Shown: piece by piece, positions 54,635 through 64,000 of the stretch | Numbering within the stretch: position 1 is the first letter of the stretch | Layout: every line of letters starts with the position of its first letter | Assembly (NCBI RefSeq): GCF_001561995.1 | Contig: NZ_LLWC01000009.1 | Coordinates: 62,001-126,000 of the forward strand | DNA length: 64,000 bases | Reading direction: 5' to 3' | Source: Polycladidibacter hongkongensis | Lineage (GTDB): Bacteria; Pseudomonadota; Alphaproteobacteria; Rhizobiales; Stappiaceae | Notes under the pieces: model-generated | Told to the model about the DNA's origin: nothing | The model's database searches: none | Seen by the model: the letters and a program-made list of their open reading frames with translations, nothing else | Position numbers and translations under genes: made by a program

Positions 54635-55042
54635 CTAGCTTATATACTGTGTCGGACCGTCGTTCTCGGTAGACCACATGCGCTCTACGTTGTAGAACTC
54701 GCGCACTTCGGGGCGGAAGATATGGATGATTGCATCGCCAATATCAACCAAAACCCAATCACAGTTTGGCAAGCCTTCTACGCGGGCAGAGCCATAACCG
54801 GCTTCCTTGAGATCGCTGAGCAAGTGGTCTGCCACAGCACCGACATGACGATGCGAACGGCCTGAAGCCACGACGAGAAAGTCTGTTAGCGACGTTTTGC
54901 CAGCAAGATCTAGTGAGACAATGTCCTCTGCCTTGGAGTCTTCAAGGCTGCTGAGGATGGTTTCTAGCACGGTCCGATCAGCATCGTTTGCGTGCGGGTG
55001 AAGCGGCTCGATAGGATCGGTCCCTTCAATATCGGTAGTCAT
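54635..55042 (-). CDS. rsfS: Ribosome silencing factor RsfS
   Basis: RsfS/Iojap protein of 135 residues (SLEDSKAEDIVSLDLAGKTSLTDFLVVASGRSHRHVGAVADHL). It binds L14 (uL14) on the 50S subunit and blocks subunit joining during nutrient stress. ATG 55042 is taken; ATG 55066 is possible. Between nadD and rlmH, the order nadD-rsfS-rlmH being highly conserved. Confidence 0.93.
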   Translation of the reverse strand: MTTDIEGTDPIEPLHPHANDADRTVLETILSSLEDSKAEDIVSLDLAGKTSLTDFLVVASGRSHRHVGAVADHLLSDLKEAGYGSARVEGLPNCDWVLVDIGDAIIHIFRPEVREFYNVERMWSTENDGPTQYIS

Positions 55043-55181
55043 GGTCAGCTTGAAAGCCCTCGCCATGGTTTGAAGTTAAGCAGTTTCTGCTGTGAAAGCA
55101 CTCTGCAATGCACAGATTCCGCGCTCTCGTCAAGCAGGATAACGCCATGAACTGAGATATTTCAAGGCGAAACTGCTGGTG

Positions 55182-55826
55182 TTATGCCCCTGAAACTTTA
55201 TGGCGTGCAGCTATGTCCCTGAGGAAACTAGAAGAAGTCGCGTTCAGCGGACAATGCAAAAACGTCCAGTTCGGAGCAGGGCGCTTCAGCAAAGCTGCGG
55301 CGTTCGCCTCTTTCAACCGTGCACGCCCATAGCGTATAGCCATAGGCGAAAATAGCGGCGATAAGGTGGCTCCTGGTCGGTTTACCACCGCAACAGGAAC
55401 AGCCTCCATTATCTCTCGCCACGCTTGCCACCGGTGGAAACCGGCAAGATTATCGGCACCCATAATCCAGCAAAACTGAAGCGAAGGCCGCATAACCTGT
55501 AGCCGCTTCACGGTGTCTGCCGTGTAGGCACTGCCAAGGCGTGCCTCGACAGCGCAAACCCTCATTTGCGGATGCTGTGCCAGCTTTTCGCAGGCAGACA
55601 CACGTTCGGCGAGCGGCGCAAGGCCGCCATGGGACTTGAGTGGATTGCCCGGTGTCACCAGCCACCACACCTGATCCAGCTGCAAACGTTGCAATGCCGT
55701 ATGTGCAACCATCACGTGCCCCGGGTGAGGCGGATTAAACGACCCGCCAAACAGGCCGATCCTATTCCCTGCCTCGGCATGGGGCAGACGCGTGAAAGCG
55801 GCTGCATTTCCACCAGATGCAATCAT
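55182..55826 (-). CDS. nadD: Nicotinate-nucleotide adenylyltransferase NadD
   Basis: Nucleotidyltransferase of 214 residues: [11 protein letters not shown] (ATP-binding loop) and TSSSFLR (the ISSTxIR equivalent). It makes NaAD from NaMN and ATP in NAD synthesis. Its start overlaps the proA stop by 4 bases. Downstream are rsfS and rlmH. Confidence 0.95.
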   Translation of the reverse strand: MIASGGNAAAFTRLPHAEAGNRIGLFGGSFNPPHPGHVMVAHTALQRLQLDQVWWLVTPGNPLKSHGGLAPLAERVSACEKLAQHPQMRVCAVEARLGSAYTADTVKRLQVMRPSLQFCWIMGADNLAGFHRWQAWREIMEAVPVAVVNRPGATLSPLFSPMAIRYGRARLKEANAAALLKRPAPNWTFLHCPLNATSSSFLRDIAARHKVSGA

Positions 55827-57103
55827 GGGCGGCTCTGGCCACTCCCCTGCACGCGGTATTTGAAACTGGTGAGCTGCTCTACACCAACAGGCCCGCGTGC
55901 GTGCATACGGCCAGTGGCGATGCCGATCTCCGCACCCATGCCAAATTCACCACCATCGGCAAATTGTGTCGAGGCATTGTGCAGCACGATCGCGCTATCC
56001 ACTTCTGCAAGGAAGCGCTGTGCGGCCTGCGCATCTTCGGTAATAATGCAATCAGTGTGGTGGGACGAGTAGCGGTCAATATGCGCGATTGCTTCATCCA
56101 AGCCGCCCACAAGCCGAACGGAAAGAATCGCGTCCAGATACTCGGTAGACCAATCTTCTTCGCTCGCTGCATTGACGCCACTACACAGCGCCTGCACGTC
56201 GTCATCGCCGCGCACTTCGCAGCCTTTGGCTTGTAGGGCATCCACAATGGGGCGAAGGTGCGTGGCCGCAACCGCCTCATCCACCAATAGTGTTTCCAAG
56301 GCACCGCAAATGCCTGTGCGCCTCATCTTTGCATTGACAACGATCTCTACTGCTTTTTCCAAGTCCGCAGCCTTATCGACAAAGATATGCACCAGCCCCT
56401 CAAGGTGGGCAAACACAGGTACGCGTGCTTCGCTTTGCACACGCGCAACAAGGCTCTTGCCCCCGCGCGGCACAATTACATCAAGATTACCATCAAGCCC
56501 CTTCAGCATTTCGCCAACTGCACTGCGATCTGCAACAGGGACAATCTGGATGGCATCCTCAGGCAAGCCTGCCTCGGCAAGCCCGCTTTGCAATGCAGCG
56601 TGAATAGCCTTGTTCGAGCGGATGGTGTCAGAGCCGCCGCGCAGCAACACTGCATTGCCAGCCTTCAGACACAAGGCACCGGCATCAGCTGTTACATTCG
56701 GGCGGCTTTCATAGATAACGCCAATCACGCCAAGCGGGGTACGTACGCGTGCAATTTGTAGACCATTAGGTCGCTCCCACTCGCTTATGACCGCACCAAT
56801 GGGATCCTCAAGCAGTGCGATGCTCTCCAGTGCGCTTGCAATCGCTTCCACTCGCTCCTCGTTCAGTGTGCCACGGTCCAAAAAGGCTGCACTTTGTCCT
56901 CCTGCCTGCATCGCGGCAACATCCTCGGCATTTGCCGCAAGTATAGTTGGTGCTGCAGTGCGGATGGCATCGGCCATTTTTTGTAGGGCGTTGTTTTTCT
57001 GTTCTGCGCTGGCATTGGCAAGTGTTTTTGCTGCCGCGCGGGCCTTTAGGCCCATGTCTCTCATTAGAGTGCTAATATCGCTTGTCATGCTGTTTTCACC
57101 CAT
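55823..57103 (-). CDS. proA: Gamma-glutamyl phosphate reductase ProA
   Basis: Aldehyde-dehydrogenase-fold reductase of 426 residues with the catalytic Cys in [16 protein letters not shown] and substrate loop [17 protein letters not shown]. It reduces gamma-glutamyl phosphate to the semialdehyde in proline synthesis. ATG 57103 or 57088 (MTSDISTL) may be the start; 17 or 32 bases from proB. Confidence 0.95.
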   Translation of the reverse strand: MGENSMTSDISTLMRDMGLKARAAAKTLANASAEQKNNALQKMADAIRTAAPTILAANAEDVAAMQAGGQSAAFLDRGTLNEERVEAIASALESIALLEDPIGAVISEWERPNGLQIARVRTPLGVIGVIYESRPNVTADAGALCLKAGNAVLLRGGSDTIRSNKAIHAALQSGLAEAGLPEDAIQIVPVADRSAVGEMLKGLDGNLDVIVPRGGKSLVARVQSEARVPVFAHLEGLVHIFVDKAADLEKAVEIVVNAKMRRTGICGALETLLVDEAVAATHLRPIVDALQAKGCEVRGDDDVQALCSGVNAASEEDWSTEYLDAILSVRLVGGLDEAIAHIDRYSSHHTDCIITEDAQAAQRFLAEVDSAIVLHNASTQFADGGEFGMGAEIGIATGRMHARGPVGVEQLTSFKYRVQGSGQSRP

Positions 57104-57120
57104 AAACTCAAAGAGGTTAA

Positions 57121-58250
57121 CTACGCCAGTGAGGCCGCATGTGCATCTAAAACCAGATCGTCGCGATGCATCATCTCCGCGCGGCCAGAATGGCCAAGAA
57201 TAACTTCTATTTCTGTTGAATTTCGTCCGATGATAAGGCTGGCCTCACCAATATCATAGGCCACCAGGCCGCGTCCGGCTTCGCGCCCTTGGCAATCCAC
57301 CAGCCGGACAGCATCGCCGCGGCGAAAGCTGCCCTCGCAGCGCGTGATACCGGCTGGCAACAGGCTCTTGCCTGCTTGCACTGCTTTAAGCGCGCCCGCA
57401 TCAAGATGCAGCGCTCCGGTAGGCTTCAAGTGGCCGCTGATCCACTTTTTTCGGGCGTTTGCCGGGCAATCTGCAGCCGGGAACCAAGTGCAGCGCGCGC
57501 CGTCTTCCAGCGCTTGCAACGGATGCATCACTTGCCCAGATCCAATCACCATGGTGGTGCCGCCAGCTTGCGCGATTTTTGCCGCATCCACTTTGGTTTT
57601 CATGCCACCGGACGACATCGCTGTTCCTGCGCTGCCCGCCATGGCTTCAATTTTCGGGGTTACCTGCAACACCTCCGGCAAGAACACGGCGTTCGGATCC
57701 TTCTGCGGGGCTGCGGTGTAAAGCCCGTCCACATCCGAAAGCAGCACCAGCAAATCGGCTCCGGCCATTGTCGCCACGCGCGCGCCAAGCCGGTCATTGT
57801 CACCATAACGGATTTCGTTGGTGGCAACGCTGTCATTCTCGTTGATAATCGGCACAGCGCCGAGTTTCAGTAAGGTGCCCATGGTTTCGCGTGCGTTCAG
57901 GTAGCGGCGCCGCTCCTCGGTATCTTGCAGGGTCAACAGAATTTGCCCTGCCGTTAAACCGCGTGCGCCGAGTATTTCCTGATAAGCCTGTGCCAGCGCA
58001 ATTTGCCCCACAGAGGCCGCCGCTTGCGCTTGTTCCAGCTTAAGCGGGCCATCGGCAAGGCCAAGCACCCGCCGACCCAGCGCAATTGAGCCAGATGAAA
58101 CCACCAGCACCTCTTTGCCAGCTTTGCTAAGCGCTTGCAAATCATCAGCGAGCGCTTCCAGCCATGCGCGCTTAAGGCCGGTGTCACCCACCAGCAACGC
58201 GGAGCCGATTTTAACGCAAATGCGGGAATAGTCGCTTGGCTTGCGCATCA

Positions 58251-58251
<1 letters not shown>
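57121..58251 (-). CDS. proB: Glutamate 5-kinase ProB with PUA domain
   Basis: Amino-acid kinase of 376 residues: GSALLVGD near the N-terminus, [25 protein letters not shown], and [11 protein letters not shown], followed by a C-terminal PUA domain (about 280-376). It phosphorylates glutamate and is normally feedback-inhibited by proline. ATG 58251 overlaps the obgE stop by one base; ATG 58248 is the alternative. Confidence 0.95.
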
Positions 58252-59306
<1,055 letters not shown>

Positions 59307-59441
59307 TTAAGTCTTGTTCTGTGTTGCGGCGGGCCACGCTCCTAAGCAGGTGACCATTTTGCCGAGCTGGCATAATGGGCGGAAGCGGCCAAGCCGAGAT
59401 AGGGGAGTGCCTGCAAGGCACGCTTGCAGGCTGTTAAAGAG

Positions 59442-59993
59442 CTAGCGGGCGGTGCTGTCAAGCACTTCTGACAAAAACACCTCGCGTGGTAGCTCGTAGA
59501 GAATGTGCGGGATTTGCTCTTCACCGCGCGCCGCGCTCAGGGCAAGCTCCCGTCCGACTTCTTTAAAGCCGAGCTTACCCAGCAAATGCTGCGAGGTCGG
59601 GTTCTCCTCAAAGGCGCCTGCATACAGCTTGGGAAGCTCCATCTCGACGAACAGATGCGCCGCCACGGCGCGGCTTGCCTCGCTCATAATGCCTTTGCCC
59701 CAATGCGGCTTGCCAACCCAATAACCAAAGGAGGTCTTACCCTTCAAATTGCGTGCGCCAACAGTGCCAATCAGCCCACTGCCATCGTCAATAACCCAGT
59801 TACGCGCCTCGCTAGGATCGCTGCTGAGATTAAAATCTATCCACTCTTGCGCGTCTTTAAGGCTGTAAGGATAGGGGACCGGAATGAGCATCTTCGAGAT
59901 GTCATAGTCCCTCAAGTATTCATGGGCGCGGTGAACATCCTCGGGCTCATACGGGCGTAGAATAAAGCGTTTTGTCTTAATAATCGGAAACAT
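59442..59993 (-). CDS. RimJ/RimL-like GNAT acetyltransferase, copy 1 (nearest obgE)
   Basis: GNAT protein of 183 residues: KTKRFILRPYEPEDVHR, VIDDGSGLIGTV and GYWVGKPHWGKGIMSEA. It resembles N-acetyltransferases of the RimJ/RimL group, acting on protein N-termini or small amines; the target is unknown. Nearest paralogue by eye is the next gene. A GCCTGCAA/TTGCAGGC hairpin (59409-59431) lies after it. Confidence 0.88.
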   Translation of the reverse strand: MFPIIKTKRFILRPYEPEDVHRAHEYLRDYDISKMLIPVPYPYSLKDAQEWIDFNLSSDPSEARNWVIDDGSGLIGTVGARNLKGKTSFGYWVGKPHWGKGIMSEASRAVAAHLFVEMELPKLYAGAFEENPTSQHLLGKLGFKEVGRELALSAARGEEQIPHILYELPREVFLSEVLDSTAR

Positions 59994-60019
59994 AAATAAA
60001 CCTCCAAAATGATACTAAG

Positions 60020-60577
60020 CTATTGTAATTTAATGGCTTCATATTCGGAACGTGTGAGCGTGAATATCTGGTCTGGCAGGTTCTCCTCACCTCTGGCAAG
60101 GCTAGGGCTGACACAGCTGCCTGTAATAGTGAAACCTGCACGTAGCAACACATTGGCAGAGCGTTCGTTATCAACGAACACACAAGCCGAAGCGCTCTTC
60201 ATGCCGCGCTCGTCAAACAAATAGGCAAGCACGCGCGCCAGCGCTTCGCGCATGTAACCAAGGCCATGAAATGGCGGTCCCAGCCAGTAGCCCAGATGCG
60301 CGCTCCCGCTGTTCAATTCCTTCGCCACGATAAGGCCAATCATACCCGAGCCATTATCAATCACCCAGCGCAGTGTGTCGCCGCTTTTACGTTCTTCCAG
60401 CGAGGCAAGGTAACCGTTTCGTGCATCTTCCAGTGTGAATGGATGCGGGACATTGGCAAGCATGCTGGAGACTGCGTAGTCGGAGAGATATTGATGGAAG
60501 CTGGAAATGTCCCGCTCTTCAGGCGCGCGCAAGAGCAACCGTGAAGTTTCCAGATTTTCAGTGAAAGTGCTTTGCAT
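60020..60577 (-). CDS. RimJ/RimL-like GNAT acetyltransferase, copy 2
   Basis: GNAT protein of 185 residues, with ETSRLLLRAPEERDI, VIDNGSGMIGLI and GYWLGPPFHGLGYMREA. Shares the fold and several phrases with copy 1 (NGSGxIG, GYW, ARGEE). It lies 26 bases upstream of copy 1 and 2 bases downstream of copy 3. Target unknown. Confidence 0.88.
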   Translation of the reverse strand: MQSTFTENLETSRLLLRAPEERDISSFHQYLSDYAVSSMLANVPHPFTLEDARNGYLASLEERKSGDTLRWVIDNGSGMIGLIVAKELNSGSAHLGYWLGPPFHGLGYMREALARVLAYLFDERGMKSASACVFVDNERSANVLLRAGFTITGSCVSPSLARGEENLPDQIFTLTRSEYEAIKLQ

Positions 60578-60579
60578 AT

Positions 60580-61146
60580 CTATGATCCTATTGTTTCAAG
60601 AAAATCGTCATGAGTAACTATCAAAATATGGCAAGCCACGGTTTCTCCGCGGGCTTTACTGTAGCGCTCGCAGGCCCCAACTATCTTAAATCCAGTCTTG
60701 GAAAGAACGTTAAGCGAACCGGCGTTATCTTGAAATGCGCGCGCAGCAACTGTGCCTACACCCTCAATTGCAAACGCCTGCTGCAGGATTAGACGCACAG
60801 CACGGCTGGCAAAGCCCTTGCCCCAGAACGGCTCACCCAGCCAATAGCCAAGTGTTGGCAATTGCGGGAGGTCATCAAGGTCGCCAGGCAACGCGAGTTC
60901 AATGGTGCCTGCAAATGCTCCGTCTACCGTAATGGCGCGGCGAATGGGAGCGAGCGGGTAAGGCGCGCTGGAGAGCTGCGAAAAGAAATCTTCGGCATTG
61001 CTACGCTGAGGCGGCCACGGTGCGCCGGTGAGCCAGCGCACCACGTTATAATTGCAAGAGCCCAAGTTCCAGAACACCTCAAGATCTGCAGCTCGAAGGT
61101 TGCGTAGTTGCACATCATGCAATCGCGAAGGCTTCTGCTCTCTCAT
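60580..61146 (-). CDS. RimJ/RimL-like GNAT acetyltransferase, copy 3
   Basis: GNAT protein of 188 residues with GYWLGEPFWGKGFASRA and FQDNAGSLNVLSKTGF. It overlaps the 3' end of copy 4 by 32 bases, so they are translated in series. The acetyl-CoA loop is GKGFAS. Target unknown. Confidence 0.88.
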   Translation of the reverse strand: MREQKPSRLHDVQLRNLRAADLEVFWNLGSCNYNVVRWLTGAPWPPQRSNAEDFFSQLSSAPYPLAPIRRAITVDGAFAGTIELALPGDLDDLPQLPTLGYWLGEPFWGKGFASRAVRLILQQAFAIEGVGTVAARAFQDNAGSLNVLSKTGFKIVGACERYSKARGETVACHILIVTHDDFLETIGS

Positions 61147-61753
61147 TATTACGCGCCCCCCAGCGCTTTAAGGCTTTCCATGTGCTGCGCTTTAAACTGA
61201 AACGTTCGACAGCAACGCGCCCGCTGGCTGCCATACACGCCGCCATGGACTGTTCCTGAAATTGGAAGCCACAGCGCTCTAGCACACGTTTGGACGCAGG
61301 GTTGGTCAAGCGGCAACTGGCGACAAGCTCATCGTGACCACACGCTTCAAACGCGTAGTCAATCACGGCTTGCGCCGCTTCTGTTGCAAAGCCAACGCCC
61401 CAGAACGGTTCACCAAGCCAGTAACCCAAATGTAAGGCACCCGGCTCATCAAGGGAGGGGGAGAAGCCCACTGCACCAATAAGCCGGCCAGTGTTCTTCA
61501 TGCGGATCGCGAAGAGCGCCTGCTGCTGACCGCTCTGCTGGGAGCGGGTCACAATTGCCTTGGCGTCTTCAAGCAAGAAGGGATGCGGCATATTGGAAAG
61601 CGCTTCAGCAATCTTGCGGTTATTGGCCAAAAACAGGATGTCGGCCATATCATCCTTGCGCGCTGTGTCGATGCGCAGACGCGCGGTGTCCTGCGGCAAC
61701 CCGGCCGCAATGCAACTGCTTTCCTCTGGGATTTCCTCGTATTCGATAACCAT
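61115..61753 (-). CDS. RimJ/RimL-like GNAT acetyltransferase, copy 4 (nearest rpmA)
   Basis: GNAT protein of 212 residues with GYWLGEPFWGVGFATEA and the LTNPASKRVLERCGF segment. The N-terminus (MVIEYEEIPEESS) is longer than in the other copies. First of four consecutive GNAT genes after the rplU-rpmA terminator. Target unknown; ribosomal proteins are a reasonable candidate because of the neighbours. Confidence 0.88.
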   Translation of the reverse strand: MVIEYEEIPEESSCIAAGLPQDTARLRIDTARKDDMADILFLANNRKIAEALSNMPHPFLLEDAKAIVTRSQQSGQQQALFAIRMKNTGRLIGAVGFSPSLDEPGALHLGYWLGEPFWGVGFATEAAQAVIDYAFEACGHDELVASCRLTNPASKRVLERCGFQFQEQSMAACMAASGRVAVERFSLKRSTWKALKRWGARNNERAEAFAIA

Positions 61754-61780
61754 GATAATTCTCCGGCAGGTAGAAATGAA

Positions 61781-61812
61781 AAAAGGGAAGATGGCGCCCC
61801 ATCTTCCCTTTT
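61781..61812 (-). terminator. Terminator of the rplU-rpmA operon
   Basis: AAAAGGGAAGATGG and CCATCTTCCCTTTT form a perfect 14-bp stem around CGCC. On the minus strand a T run follows. It separates the ribosomal genes from the GNAT set. Confidence 0.92.
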
Positions 61813-61889
61813 GATCTTTCGATCTAGTGCCGGATCTTCATCCCGCCGGGTCGATGAGACGCCGACGGTTTGATTTGATCACGTCGGCT

Positions 61890-62159
61890 TTACTCTGCGG
61901 CTTCCGCCACTGGCATCACGTTAATGTAAGTTCGGCCATTGCGTTTGGTTGCAAAGGAAACATTGCCATCAACGGTTGCAAAGATGGTGTGGTCTTTGCC
62001 CATACCAACGCCATTGCCAGGGTGCCATTTTGTGCCACGCTGACGTGCAATGATGTTGCCAGCTACAACAACTTCACCACCGAATTTTTTGATACCTAGA
62101 CGACGGCCCGCGGTATCGCGACCGTTGCGGGATGAACCGCCAGCTTTTTTATGAGCCAT
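61890..62159 (-). CDS. rpmA: 50S ribosomal protein L27
   Basis: L27 of 89 residues ([39 protein letters not shown]). Its N-terminal tail reaches the peptidyl transferase centre. No Firmicutes-type cleavable extension. It follows rplU by 41 bases. Confidence 0.98.
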   Translation of the reverse strand: MAHKKAGGSSRNGRDTAGRRLGIKKFGGEVVVAGNIIARQRGTKWHPGNGVGMGKDHTIFATVDGNVSFATKRNGRTYINVMPVAEAAE

Positions 62160-62200
62160 AACGAAACCTCGTTTTTTCTCTTAAGCGTGTCCTGAACTGC

Positions 62201-62767
62201 TTACTTAGCAGCCAGTTCCTTAGCTTGTTCAACCCAGTTGTCGCGTTCGAAGCGGCCTTTCAGGCCCTGTTCTTCTTCGATGCGGGCGATATCGTCAGCA
62301 GAAAGAGCTGCAACTTGAGCGTAGGTGGTCAGGCCAGCTGCGTTCAGTTTTTTCTCGATTGCTGGGCCAAGGCCGTTCAACTTCTTCAGGTCGTCTGCAC
62401 CTGCAGGAGCTGCTTCAGCTTTCTTGGCTGCTGCTTTTTTAGCCGGTTTTGCGCCACCAGTCAAAATCTCGGAGATACGAACGGTGGTGAAAGCCTGACG
62501 GTGGCCGTTGCGACGACGGGAGTTCTGGCGACGACGCTTTTTGAAGATGATGATCTTGCGATCACGACCCTGCTCTACAACCTCTGCGGTTACAGATGCG
62601 CCTTCCACGGTAGGGGCGCCGATGGTGGTATCACCTTCAGAACCAACAACCAGAACTTCGTCGAATACGACGGTTTCGCCAGCTTCGGCAGAAACTTTTT
62701 CGATCTTCAGAAGATCGTTAGCAGCAACGGTGTACTGTTTGCCACCGGTTTTGATGACTGCGAACAT
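62201..62767 (-). CDS. rplU: 50S ribosomal protein L21 with C-terminal HhH extension
   Basis: L21 of 188 residues. Residues 1 to about 105 are the L21 fold ([44 protein letters not shown]). About 80 further residues follow an Ala/Lys linker and resemble a helix-hairpin-helix module: [40 protein letters not shown]. Such tails are known in alphaproteobacterial L21; their role is unknown. Its promoter lies about 210 bases upstream. Confidence 0.96.
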   Translation of the reverse strand: MFAVIKTGGKQYTVAANDLLKIEKVSAEAGETVVFDEVLVVGSEGDTTIGAPTVEGASVTAEVVEQGRDRKIIIFKKRRRQNSRRRNGHRQAFTTVRISEILTGGAKPAKKAAAKKAEAAPAGADDLKKLNGLGPAIEKKLNAAGLTTYAQVAALSADDIARIEEEQGLKGRFERDNWVEQAKELAAK

Positions 62768-63377
62768 TGTTCACGTCCTTTTATTAATACGCGCGCTCTT
62801 CGGCGCCGCGCTGTGGCGGTCTTTGGCCTTTCCCGCTGTAGTCGTCCCATCGGATTTCAGGAGTAATCGACAATCTGTCCAAAACTCTGGAATTTTGAGT
62901 AATGAGAGCGTGCAACCAGAAAGTAGCCTCGAGCAGCGCAATGAAGCGGGCGAACCCGCTAAATTAAAGCTCGCGGAATATACCTTCTAAACAGCGGGAG
63001 TCAAGGGACTTTCCCTACAAATCAAACAGGCCTCATAAAGAGCAAAAGCATACGCCACCAAATATTGGTCTGTGGTGAGCAACGCGATCACATCTAAACA
63101 GGTTCAAACGCTCAATACCTGAAACTGTTTCATCAAAACGAGCCTTGAAGAAATCACGCTGCTCACAAGCGACTAATTTGCTTGTCGTTTAGAATTTTAT
63201 TTAAAAAATCGCAGAGTCTTAATAAAAATAAAATATTGCTTCTCCGCAAATGGAGGGAAATAATGGTGCAAATCCAAGACAAATAGATGAAATTCAACCC
63301 TCGATTGTTGAAAATTCTGTTATGAAAGCGTCGATGGTCTATATTTAGGAAGCGACAGACTTCTAGGGGTGGGGTGA
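62768..63377. other. Intergenic region: rplU leader, then AT-rich sequence
   Basis: The left part (to about 62975) would be a long rplU leader, possibly for autogenous control. The part from about 63010 to 63377 is AT-rich and should hold the promoter of the gene at 63378. A minus-strand open frame at 63163-63435 has no support and would overlap that gene. No RNA gene or repeat seen. Confidence 0.6.
62977..63004 (-). promoter_or_regulatory. Sigma-70 promoter of rplU-rpmA
   Basis: Minus-strand TTGACT (63004-62999), a 16-base spacer, and TATATT (62982-62977). Transcription would begin near 62970, giving a leader of about 200 bases before rplU. Confidence 0.72.
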
Positions 63378-64000
63378 ATGCGTGCACTAATAAAAAAGCT
63401 GGGTTCTTTGACTTGGCTCTATTCAGTCGTGACAAGAATTATGTTGTTGGGATTGCTACCAGTTGCGGTATTGTTAATCGCAATTGTATTGTTTAATGAC
63501 CTCCAGCAGCAAAACCAGCTTAGCCGTGAAAAGGCGAAGATTTATAGCGAAATCGCCAGAGATGCTATTGAAATTGGTTCTATCACCGAGCGACTTCGTC
63601 TCATCAATACTGAGTTTGAGGCCTCGCCGGATCTATATGCAAAGCAGCTAGCCCAGGTCGCGGTTGATAGTGCACACAAGAAAGTGGCTGAGGTTAAAGA
63701 GCTTAGCATGGGTAAGGGTGAGCGACGCTCGCTGGATCGAATCGAAGAGCGAATCGATGCCTACCTTGAAGCTTTTGCGTACTCAGTAGACACCGTCACT
63801 GAAATCGGCTTTAGTAATTCTGAGGGTGCTAAAGGCGCGGTCTATGCTGCCAGTGCGGCTTTGCAAAAGGAAGTGCAAGCGCAGCGTCGCAAAAACCCCA
63901 TGAACCCTTCATTATCCTCGCTGGCAATTGTGAGTCTGCAAATGGATAAGTTGAACTGGTCGGTTGTTGCCGAAGGCTTCGAAAAAGAGCGAGAACAGTT
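63378..64000 (+). CDS. Membrane sensor, probable methyl-accepting chemotaxis protein (3' truncated)
   Basis: A partial reading frame of 207 codons that runs off the right edge. A GGGGTG ribosome site precedes ATG 63378. After a short basic start there is one membrane helix (MLLGLLPVAVLLIAIVLF), then a long, largely helical, presumably periplasmic region (TERLRLINTEFEASP, DRIEERIDAYLEAF, FEKEREQ). This is the layout of helical-bundle receptors of chemotaxis proteins or sensor kinases. The second helix and signalling domain lie outside the window, so the output type cannot be told. Confidence 0.6.
   Translation, partial: MRALIKKLGSLTWLYSVVTRIMLLGLLPVAVLLIAIVLFNDLQQQNQLSREKAKIYSEIARDAIEIGSITERLRLINTEFEASPDLYAKQLAQVAVDSAHKKVAEVKELSMGKGERRSLDRIEERIDAYLEAFAYSVDTVTEIGFSNSEGAKGAVYAASAALQKEVQAQRRKNPMNPSLSSLAIVSLQMDKLNWSVVAEGFEKEREQ

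Noticed and set aside
63163-63435. 90-residue minus-strand open frame
   Set aside because: AT-rich, no ribosome site, and overlaps the well-supported start at 63378.

Overview
The window looks like a chromosomal segment of an alphaproteobacterium of the Hyphomicrobiales (rhizobial) type. I infer this from lineage-typical genes and from synteny. They are DivL with a tyrosine at the phospho-acceptor position, a GST-fold FzlA-like protein, AddAB instead of RecBCD, a TsaE-AmgK fusion with MurU, an acidic zinc-ribbon protein (TIGR02300 type), a small heat-shock gene with a ROSE-like leader next to a DUF1150 gene, long-form HPF below rpoN, and an L21 with a C-terminal extension. Base composition looks moderate (by eye, low 50s % GC). 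A marine Stappiaceae/Pseudovibrio-like host is a guess. No insertion sequence, phage gene, CRISPR array or rRNA was seen.

Layout: (1) 1-13.2 kb, + strand: divL (5' end probably cut by the window), tsaE-amgK, murU, addB, addA, trxA, grpE, and a TRIC-type channel. (2) 13.2-19.6 kb: a sialic-acid cluster. A regulator-TRAP transporter-NanE-NanK operon on the minus strand diverges from the NanA lyase gene. (3) 19.7-27.1 kb, minus strand: a divergent ornithine-cyclodeaminase-like gene, lapA-type, ihfB, sppA, chorismate mutase, a candidate small RNA, rpsA, cmk, aroA. (4) 27.3-30.5 kb: zinc-ribbon protein, two identical tRNA-Ala(GGC) genes, a secreted protein with a C80/caspase-like His...Cys pattern, and a photolyase. 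(5) 30.6-35.1 kb: ugpBAEC behind a four-repeat Pho-box-like array. (6) 35.3-38.2 kb: hutW-hutX heme genes, then hsp20 with a sigma-32 promoter and ROSE-like thermometer, and DUF1150. (7) 38.4-44.2 kb, minus: ptsN, hpf, rpoN, lptB, lptA, lptC, rnd, followed by two tRNA-Leu(CAG). (8) 45.0-48.9 kb: NDUFA9-like, uppP, fzlA-like, queG. (9) 48.9-62.8 kb, mostly minus: rppH, divergent polysaccharide deacetylase, ctpA, envC, (a + strand Glyoxalase_8-like gene), rlmH, rsfS, nadD, proA, proB, obgE, four tandem GNAT acetyltransferases, rpmA, rplU. (10) 63.4 kb to the end: the start of a membrane sensor, probably a chemotaxis receptor.

Much of the window serves envelope growth and division: MurNAc recycling, Lpt export, UppP, EnvC/CtpA and FzlA. 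Ribosome biogenesis and hibernation (S1, L21, L27, ObgE, RsfS, RlmH, HPF) is the second theme. The accessory parts are sialic-acid catabolism, phosphate-linked glycerol-3-phosphate uptake and heme use.

The signals I consider least explained are the CCUCC-rich transcription unit between rpsA and the chorismate mutase gene, the small secreted C80-like protein, and the four-copy GNAT block inserted between the L21/L27 operon and obgE. I saw no clearly new multi-gene system.
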